64,000 nt of DNA, taken from positions 747,001-811,000 of the forward strand of contig NZ_CP136422.1 of the NCBI RefSeq assembly GCF_034355335.1, in the 5' to 3' direction. How positions within the stretch are numbered: position 1 is the stretch's first letter; every line of letters starts with the position of its first letter. The notes beneath the pieces are model-generated. The model made no database searches, was not told the DNA's origin, and was given only the letters and a program-made list of their open reading frames with translations. Shown here in pieces: positions 58,447 to 64,000 of this stretch. Source of the stretch: Blautia coccoides (GTDB lineage: Bacteria; Bacillota; Clostridia; Lachnospirales; Lachnospiraceae). A program made the translations under genes and the position numbers.

Positions 58447-59412
58447 TTAAATCCGATCCTTTCTGGGTGGTGTGGGCGGTAGTTTCTGCACAATGGATTC
58501 ATGGTAGGCGATTTTTCTATCCTCTTTTTCGTAAGGCGTCTTGGAAACAGTATCCTGTGCATATTGTTTATACCATGTTGCACCGTCCACAGATTGAAGT
58601 GTTTCATAATCCCCTTGTGTAGGAGCCATGTATTGGTCAGCATGATACATGGCAAAGTCCCGGATATTATCCTCTGATGTTTCCGTCCCGGTTATCCGAC
58701 CTCCTCCTATTTCTACATTATTATAGGAAGGAACTGGATGAGTCTGGCTGTTCGGATTTACAGATGAGCCATCGGAAGATTGTGGTCCATTAGACGGAGG
58801 AAGCCCCATGTAAGAGCGATATGCTTTTACAGCATCTTCGCCGGTAATGGAACCGACTTGCCCATAATTTCCTTTGGCTATGTTGCTGATGACGCTATTG
58901 GCAAAATCACCACCCTTATTTAAGGATGACTGATATAGGGTGTTGCCAATGCTGGAGTTCTCTGTGTGACCGGTTGCGGCGTTGACTGCGCTGCGTTCCG
59001 CTTGCCGTCCAACAGAACCCGCAAGTCCACCTGAAAGAAAATTTCCACCGACTGCCGCAGCGCCTGGGGAAGCGTTCGTGCGGTAATTGCCTCTTCCGCC
59101 ATGACCTCTAAGAGCGCCGGACAGACTCTTACTGGCAATCAGCAGTTCTGCCATCATGTTTCCACCAGTGTTCCCTACGTTTACTCCTAAGCTTGCCAAA
59201 AAAGAATCAATTTTTTGGCTGACCTTTAAAAAGGCGATAGCGCAGAGAAACCAAATAAATATATTGCCGGTTACGGTTTCCTGTCCTTGGCTGGCTACAG
59301 TTTGTTCCACATCAGCTTCTGTCAGTTCAGAGGCAAAGACGGGCATGGTCCATAGAAGGAACATCATGGACAATAAAAAGAGAGAAGGGAAAAAATATTT
59401 CCTGTATTTCAT
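58447..59412 (-). CDS. Conjugation membrane protein (TrsL/CD0411-like)
   Basis: A 321-aa protein with a signal-like N-terminus (FLLSMMFLLWTMPVFASE), one TM segment (GNIFIWFLCAIAFLKVSQKI), then a long Gly/Ser/Asn-rich part (GGNFLSGGLAGSVGRQAER). The layout and the neighbours match the low-complexity component that follows VirB6 in Firmicutes type IV secretion. Lies 3 nt before the lysozyme gene. Confidence 0.75.
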   Translation of the reverse strand: MKYRKYFFPSLFLLSMMFLLWTMPVFASELTEADVEQTVASQGQETVTGNIFIWFLCAIAFLKVSQKIDSFLASLGVNVGNTGGNMMAELLIASKSLSGALRGHGGRGNYRTNASPGAAAVGGNFLSGGLAGSVGRQAERSAVNAATGHTENSSIGNTLYQSSLNKGGDFANSVISNIAKGNYGQVGSITGEDAVKAYRSYMGLPPSNGPQSSDGSSVNPNSQTHPVPSYNNVEIGGGRITGTETSEDNIRDFAMYHADQYMAPTQGDYETLQSVDGATWYKQYAQDTVSKTPYEKEDRKIAYHESIVQKLPPTPPRKDRI

Positions 59413-59422
59413 ATTGCACCTC

Positions 59423-60133
59423 CTATAGTGAGAGCGGGTTAGCGAGGAATGTACCGACCATACTGGTAAACAGCCGGAGGCACCAGGCGTTCATAAGTAA
59501 CAAAAAAAACTGACCGCCTAACATCCGACACCAGCTTTTGAAAATATTTCCGGTTGCCTGGGAAGAACCTGTTGCAAAAGCGACAGGAGCGGTAAAAACC
59601 AATACACCAAGCAAAATATAACGTTCTGCCGCTTCAAAGAGCAGCTTGATATAATTCCAGGATAGAATCAGTACCAGAATTAAGGCAACGATTGCCACCA
59701 CACCATTGGCGCATACCCCTAAGATTACTGTTATAACAGAATTGAAATCTGAGAATTTCAATGGTGGAAGCTGTTCTGTCAGGATCCAGTTATACGGTGT
59801 ACCTGCAATACCAAGAATCAAATCTACAATATCCTTTGCATAGAAAGTTAAAAATAAAAAAATAAAGGTCCGCAAGGATAACTTCAAAGGATCTTCTGCT
59901 TCAATTCCGGCACCAATAAAATAATTTTTGAAAAGCTGCCAAACCCAGTTTAAAAGGATCAGTCCGATTGCTAGTGCCAAAAATATCTGATACATGGTTT
60001 CCGCAGCAGGAAAATACCGTAAAAAAGTATCCATGGAACAACCCAGGGCTCCAAGGACCGACGTAGTAATCAGGTCCAGCACTGCCATGACTTTTTCTGC
60101 TATCCATTCGACTATCCCATCCAGGATTCCCAT
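59423..60133 (-). CDS. VirB6/TrbL-like polytopic channel protein
   Basis: A 236-aa protein with about six TM helices (MYQIFLALAIGLILLNWVWQ, FIFLFLTFYAKDIVDLILGI, VAIVALILVLILSWNYIKLL, ILLGVLVFTAPVAFATG). Matches TrbL/VirB6 by topology and position. Forms the inner-membrane channel. Confidence 0.85.
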   Translation of the reverse strand: MGILDGIVEWIAEKVMAVLDLITTSVLGALGCSMDTFLRYFPAAETMYQIFLALAIGLILLNWVWQLFKNYFIGAGIEAEDPLKLSLRTFIFLFLTFYAKDIVDLILGIAGTPYNWILTEQLPPLKFSDFNSVITVILGVCANGVVAIVALILVLILSWNYIKLLFEAAERYILLGVLVFTAPVAFATGSSQATGNIFKSWCRMLGGQFFLLLMNAWCLRLFTSMVGTFLANPLSL

Positions 60134-60154
60134 AATGACTCCTCCTTTCCGGAA

Positions 60155-60532
60155 TTATCCGTTCCATTTACCGCCGGCAAAAAATGGTGTAATGTACGCC
60201 ATAATAAAACCTAACCCATTCAAGATAGCCCAGGTTATGACGATCCGTTTGAGCCATGCCCTTGATTCATCCACTGTTTTTCCCGATTTTGAAAAATTCA
60301 TTAATAATAAGGCTACTGAAGCAGTTACAACGGCAGCAATAGTAGAAATCAATACAATCTGGTTATAGACATCCTTCATGATTTCCTTTGCTTTGTCCCA
60401 AACAGTGGCAGCATAGAGAGGCTGCACATTTATAAGGAACAGTGTGATAAAAAGAAATGCACAGTACAGATATTTCCCATACGCAGGGGCTTTTTTCTTT
60501 GGGCATTTGGGTTTGCGCTTTATGATATTCAC
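60155..60532 (-). CDS. VirB2/TrbC-like pilin
   Basis: A 125-aa protein. GTG at 60532 is chosen since GGAGG lies 10 nt upstream; the longer frame starts before that site. Signal-type helix (LYCAFLFITLFLINVQPLYA), then two TM helices (LISTIAAVVTASVALLLMNF and VITWAILNGLGFIMAYITPF), the VirB2 topology. First gene of the conjugation operon. Confidence 0.75.
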   Translation of the reverse strand: MNIIKRKPKCPKKKAPAYGKYLYCAFLFITLFLINVQPLYAATVWDKAKEIMKDVYNQIVLISTIAAVVTASVALLLMNFSKSGKTVDESRAWLKRIVITWAILNGLGFIMAYITPFFAGGKWNG

Positions 60533-60720
60533 AAAAATATGTCCTCCTTTGATTTTAATAGGCACCCGCTGTGTTAGCCGGGTGCCTGTGCTTATAGTTT
60601 TCTTGCCTCAGCCGTTTCACGGCAAAAAAACAGCCTGGTCAATCAGACTGTTTTCCAAAGAAGCCATATGAAGTTTTAAAGGATTTCACCTCCTGCATAG
60701 AAAAACGCAGTATTTTGAGA
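60533..60720 (-). promoter_or_regulatory. Structured leader of the conjugation operon
   Basis: Two stems on the minus strand before the pilin gene: AACAG ... CTGTT followed by TTTTT (60624-60652, terminator-like) and GGCACCCG ... CGGGTGCC (60561-60586). A 19-codon ORF MQEVKSFKTSYGFFGKQSD starts near 60693 and ends in the first stem. The plan is again like an attenuator, but support is weaker than for leaders A and B. Confidence 0.4.
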
Positions 60721-61246
60721 ATTGAGGCGATTCCCAAAGTTACTGCGCTTTCTATTGCTTATAATTTTGACAATATCATTGTAGCAGGAATGGAATTACG
60801 CATCAATCGCAGAAGTGTGCCAGTTTTGAGCCAACATAGGACAAATAAATGCCAACGGAAATTTGGGCGCAAAAGCAGAACAATATTTATGTAATCATTT
60901 GAAGAGAGAAAAGAAGGAGATAATAAAGAGATAATTGGGAGAAGAATGAGAGAATTGTTTTTTAAATATAAAAAATAATTAAAATTATAAATTAAAATAT
61001 TGATAAATATTGTAATTGTGGTAAAATACAATAAAATTACTTATCATAAGATATATACTGGCAACCTCGACATCTATCTGGAAGCAGCTTAGAGGAGGCA
61101 AAACGGATTCAGAACGTAAATCATCATTTCCTGTGGAGATTGGATTGCCACATGGCATGGATGAGAATGACGTCATCTATGCAAACTCCGAGGATCAGAG
61201 GTGTTACAGGATAAAACTATTAACAGAGAGGACAAAGGTGGATACT
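60721..61246. other. Gap between divergent operons
   Basis: No gene with support. The plus strand from 61022 onward is open in frame with the HU-like gene but lacks a ribosome site. A possible plus-strand promoter (TTGATA at 61000, TAAAAT at 61022, 16-bp spacer) could serve that gene. Confidence 0.35.
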
Positions 61247-61564
61247 ATGAAAGATGAGCTGCAAATTAACAAATCCATAGAAGGAAAAGTTCAGATGCAG
61301 GAGATATTTGGGAAAATAGAAAAAAAATACGGATATCAAACTGAAGATATTGCATGTATTTGGAAATACATCAAACAAGAGATGTTAAATTGCTTCCAGA
61401 CAGGAGCAAGCATTGATTTAGGGGAGGGCTTTGGGGAGTTTCGGACAAGCCTTTTTATGCCTATGGAGACATACGGCACAAATAGAAAACCTAGGTACCA
61501 GGTTCGGTTTAAAGCTGGAACAAAATTGAAAAAACAATTGGAGATATGGTTGAGAACAAGATAA
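61247..61564 (+). CDS. HU/IHF-like DNA-binding protein
   Basis: A 105-aa protein. ATG at 61247 follows AAAGGTGG by 5 nt; the frame from 61133 has no site. The second half (IDLGEGFGEFRTSLFMPMET, YQVRFKAGTKLKKQL) matches the beta-arm region of HU-type proteins. The first 35 residues are an extra helical extension. It may organise DNA in or near the element end. Confidence 0.65.
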   Translation: MKDELQINKSIEGKVQMQEIFGKIEKKYGYQTEDIACIWKYIKQEMLNCFQTGASIDLGEGFGEFRTSLFMPMETYGTNRKPRYQVRFKAGTKLKKQLEIWLRTR

Positions 61565-61642
61565 TCGGAGTATATCCATTCCCGTGGGCATGTATAGAAA
61601 AACTGCCACAAATGGGAACGACATTCATGATATAATTGGCGA

Positions 61643-61783
61643 TATGGCTATGACGCCTTGGGAAGATTAAACGAGGTTGTGAAAGGTGGGAGCCAGCTTA
61701 GAAACTATCAGCATGATGCATTTGGGAACTGGACAAGAATGAAAGAGCAGGGAAAGACAACTTTAAAGGAAGCGGAACAGTAG
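61643..61783 (+). pseudogene. Rhs/YD-repeat fragment
   Basis: The frame encodes YGYDALGRLNEVVKGGSQLR then YQHDAFGNWTRM, a clear YD repeat of Rhs/polymorphic toxin proteins. It begins abruptly and ends at TAG 61781. No start codon, so a scrap of a deleted toxin gene. The rest of 61565-62087 shows no intact gene. Confidence 0.65.
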
Positions 61784-62087
61784 GAGCGATGAATAAAATC
61801 AATGTTACTGGTGATGAGGTAGAAGTGGTATGCCAGACTTTGAAGAGCACCAGGGGGATAGTGTCACCCACACAATAGGCACTTTTAGAAGACATTTTGG
61901 CGTGGCAACGTTGGTGTCCCTGCTACGCCAGGAATATCTGAATGCCGCTATAGATTACTGCAGCAGGAATATAGTTAGTTTTACAGATGGATAACATTGG
62001 ATCCGTATGTGGAGTTGAGGAGGCTTGGCTGCAGCAAGCAGAACAAACCGAACTAGCATGGAATAAAAGAAGAGAGGAATGTATACG

Positions 62088-62675
62088 ATGAAGATGAAAG
62101 AAAAGTGGAACAAAGGAAAGGATGTTTTTAAAAGTCTTAACTTAAAGGAGAGAGTAATCCTGATTTTTCTAGGGTTAGTTGTTTTAATCTGCCTGGTAGT
62201 AGCATATAAATCGACTTTAGGATTAATTAGGGAAATCAAAGAAACAGAAATGTATGTCCATATATGTATTATCCTTTTAGTCGCTTATATTTTTCCGATT
62301 CTGTATCCGTTGGTAAACGAGACCATCGATAAAAACCGTAATCTAAAGAAAGTACTGGTTAATAAGAATAAAGAGGAACTGGAGAATTTTGGGTTTATCT
62401 CCGTATTCTATTATATATCTCAGATATTGAAAAGTTTGGCTTCTGTAATCATAGTCTTATTTATCAACCAGATTCTTTTGCAAATACCAGAATTGGTTGA
62501 AGCGAATGTTCTTGCAAAATCCCAGGTGTATTGGTACTTTTTCAAGGCCGTATTCTGGTTTTCAATAAGTATCGTGCCGCTTGGGCTGGTGACTTCAAAG
62601 GCAGTGATTTTGGCTAATGTGCAGTTTGTAAAGAAATACAAATTAAAAAGCTTATATAAAAAATATTCCATTTGA
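62088..62675 (+). CDS. Four-TM membrane protein, unknown
   Basis: A 195-aa protein. ATG at 62088 has GAGAGG at a normal distance; an ATG at 62079 touches that site. TM helices near VILIFLGLVVLICLVVAY, VHICIILLVAYIFPILYPLV, LASVIIVLFINQILL and FKAVFWFSISIVPLGLV. Long basic middle loop. In toxin remnant neighbourhoods such proteins are often immunity proteins, but this is inference. Confidence 0.65.
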   Translation: MKMKEKWNKGKDVFKSLNLKERVILIFLGLVVLICLVVAYKSTLGLIREIKETEMYVHICIILLVAYIFPILYPLVNETIDKNRNLKKVLVNKNKEELENFGFISVFYYISQILKSLASVIIVLFINQILLQIPELVEANVLAKSQVYWYFFKAVFWFSISIVPLGLVTSKAVILANVQFVKKYKLKSLYKKYSI

Positions 62676-62707
62676 TTATTTTACAGAAGAAAGGAGATAA
62701 GAGATTT

Positions 62708-63643
62708 ATGAGAAAATGTATATTTTGTGGACTTACAGAAGAGGGCTTTAAGGATGGTAACTGTTGGACAGAAGAGCATATTATTCCAGAAGCACTCGGA
62801 AACAAGACCTTAAAAATATTTGATGTCTGCAAAGATTGCAACAGTGGGTTAGGTACATATGTTGATAGTTACTTTGTAGACAATATCCTTCTGAAAATGA
62901 AAAGACAAGAACTTGGGTTGAAAGCAAAGAATGGTGAAGTTCCGAACGCATTCAGGGAAGGAAGGGGTGAAGATGGACGACCAATTAGAGTGGATAAGAA
63001 ATTTCAACCAATGACCGTCCCGGATATTAAACAAGATGATTCTAATATCAGAATCATAGCTCCAACAAAAGAGGAAGCTAAAAAAATGTTACAAAAGAGA
63101 CTCTCCAGATTGAAAATGCCAGAAAAATTGATACAAGATGCCTTGAGCAAGGTTGAACAAGTAGAAAGTCAGGTTTATCAGCCAGTTATTCAGTATGATT
63201 TTATAATTGAAATTAAGCGTTTCTTTATGGAGGCAGTAAAGATTGCGTTTGAGTATGCAGTACATAAACTTGGAAATAATTATTTAAAAGATCCTCGTGC
63301 TATGCAAATTCAGCAATATCTAAAAAGTGCAATTGATGGAAAAATGAAAGACGAATGCACGGAATTTCCAGGGGTTGGTTTTATTCATAAAGAGATAAGT
63401 GATTTTTTGAAAGCTGTGAAAACGTTAAATAGAGATGAAAATCATCACCTGCTTATAATACATCCTGATCCTGATAATCAGTTAATTGCAGAGGTGATTT
63501 TATTTATGGAGCCTGCTCTCTCTTTCGGGGTGCTTCTTTCAGAAGATGCAGGGCATTATCGTATCCCTGAGATGACATTATCAGAATTAGTAGAAGTAAA
63601 AACAAATCCGAATCTGTCACCATTTTCTGGCAGTAATATTTGA
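62708..63643 (+). CDS. HNH endonuclease family protein
   Basis: A 311-aa protein starting MRKCIFCG at 62708 (AAAGGAG 11 nt upstream). Residues 4-60 have CIFCG, EEHIIPEALGNKTL and CKDCNSGLG, a zinc-bound HNH motif. The rest is helical (SKVEQVESQVYQPVIQYDFI) without a known domain. May be a defence nuclease or phage-type endonuclease. Its homing to mobile DNA fits the location. Confidence 0.8.
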   Translation: MRKCIFCGLTEEGFKDGNCWTEEHIIPEALGNKTLKIFDVCKDCNSGLGTYVDSYFVDNILLKMKRQELGLKAKNGEVPNAFREGRGEDGRPIRVDKKFQPMTVPDIKQDDSNIRIIAPTKEEAKKMLQKRLSRLKMPEKLIQDALSKVEQVESQVYQPVIQYDFIIEIKRFFMEAVKIAFEYAVHKLGNNYLKDPRAMQIQQYLKSAIDGKMKDECTEFPGVGFIHKEISDFLKAVKTLNRDENHHLLIIHPDPDNQLIAEVILFMEPALSFGVLLSEDAGHYRIPEMTLSELVEVKTNPNLSPFSGSNI

Positions 63644-63680
63644 GCGGTCTAGAAAAGCCTCATTCAATTTAATTACCAGT

Positions 63681-63755
63681 GTTAGACGGAACAAAATACA
63701 TGTAATTGTAGATTCCTATGGCAATCCGATATACCTAATGTTTAGTGAAGAATAG
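63681..63755 (+). pseudogene. IS5-like transposase scrap
   Basis: Encodes NKIHVIVDSYGNPIYLMF before TAG 63753, the typical segment of IS5/IS1182-type DDE transposases around the first catalytic Asp. No more of the gene remains. Confidence 0.5.
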
Positions 63756-63763
63756 CGCGATTT

Positions 63764-63797
63764 ATACAGCACACACTGGAACAATGGTGTGCTGTAT
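63764..63797. terminator. 11-bp hairpin between convergent genes
   Basis: ATACAGCACAC / GTGTGCTGTAT with 12-nt loop. Weak U-tracts on both sides. Likely terminator of the minus-strand gene to its right. Confidence 0.55.
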
Positions 63798-63812
63798 TTA
63801 ATTAAAAAATCA

Positions 63813-64000
63813 TTATAGATTCTGGCGTATTATTCTTGTGATGATTCCGACTGCGACATTACGTTCCTGGTCAATATGGGTAACCACAAAAGATACATCA
63901 TCCTTTTTGCCGACAGTGCGGTTATCATAGCAGGAATGTGCAATGGCGTTTACACCGATTGAGAGCCGGACAAAAACAGTACCTTTATGGATGTCTTCTA
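63813..64000 (-). CDS. C-terminal end of a minus-strand protein, unknown
   Basis: 61 residues open to the window edge, for example FVRLSIGVNAIAHSCYDN and KKDDVSFVVTHIDQERN, ending RQNL. No family recognised. Probably another ICE gene in the same orientation as the conjugation operon. Confidence 0.6.
   Translation of the reverse strand, partial: EDIHKGTVFVRLSIGVNAIAHSCYDNRTVGKKDDVSFVVTHIDQERNVAVGIITRIIRQNL

Noticed and set aside
60759..61031. 90-aa hydrophobic ORF on the minus strand
   Set aside because: AT-rich, low complexity, no ribosome site; not counted as a gene.

Overview
The window looks like chromosome of a low-GC, Gram-positive gut anaerobe, most likely a Lachnospiraceae/Clostridium cluster XIVa species. 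The evidence is AGGAGG ribosome sites throughout, an Agr-type two-component pair, a radical SAM/SPASM peptide enzyme, Firmicutes-type conjugation genes, and surface adhesins with VaFE repeats and a KTGD-type anchor. No rRNA, tRNA or CRISPR array was seen. Nearly everything is accessory DNA.

Left part (1-10059, + strand): a regulated peptide (RiPP/bacteriocin-like) cluster. It holds the end of a LytTR response regulator, an AgrC-like kinase, a promoter with 22-bp-phased direct repeats, a CPBP protease, a small membrane protein, a radical SAM/SPASM enzyme with a likely leader-recognition N-terminus, a small accessory protein, a 33-codon Cys/Gly-rich precursor candidate (6571-6672), an ABC exporter and a two-gene immunity-type ABC transporter. 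An IS110-family element sits exactly in the ribosome-binding site of the precursor gene.

Middle (10060-23400): a degraded integrative module (XRE regulator, sigma-like factor, HTH protein, serine recombinase with nested inverted repeats upstream, DUF5348, KilA-N protein, AT-rich orphan genes), then a Russian doll of mobile DNA. An IS256-type transposase gene is split by a RIT (three tyrosine recombinase) element with perfect 48-bp terminal repeats. That element was itself hit by a second IS110 copy, again in a Shine-Dalgarno sequence.

Right part (23400-60700, - strand): about 37 kb of one strand, most likely part of a large integrative conjugative element (ICE). From 60.5 kb downward it encodes the conjugation machinery: pilin-like protein, VirB6/TrbL-like channel, a lysozyme/C39-like wall hydrolase, a PrgI-VirB4 fusion ATPase and a 1217-aa VaFE adhesin. 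Next come sigma-like factors, DinB, an AbiE toxin-antitoxin pair, SSB, a MoxR-type AAA ATPase/VWA pair with its own XRE protein, a SpoVT/AbrB regulator, an unusual HPPY methyltransferase, a NADAR protein, a DUF5688 protein, a NAD-dependent DNA ligase and a DUF3791/DUF3990 module. Two ICE operons start with near-identical leaders: strong promoter, short upstream ORF, then an intrinsic terminator. This is the layout of ribosome-mediated attenuation. A third, unrelated IS110 interrupts this region. Relaxase, coupling protein and integrase are not in the window.

Right end (61247-64000): an HU-like protein, an Rhs/YD-repeat remnant, a membrane protein, an HNH nuclease, an IS5-like scrap and the tail of a minus-strand gene.

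The most interesting items are the duplicated attenuator leaders, the IS110 copies that target Shine-Dalgarno sequences and carry the matching 7-mer in their non-coding end, and the Agr-controlled radical-SAM peptide cluster with its unannotated precursor.
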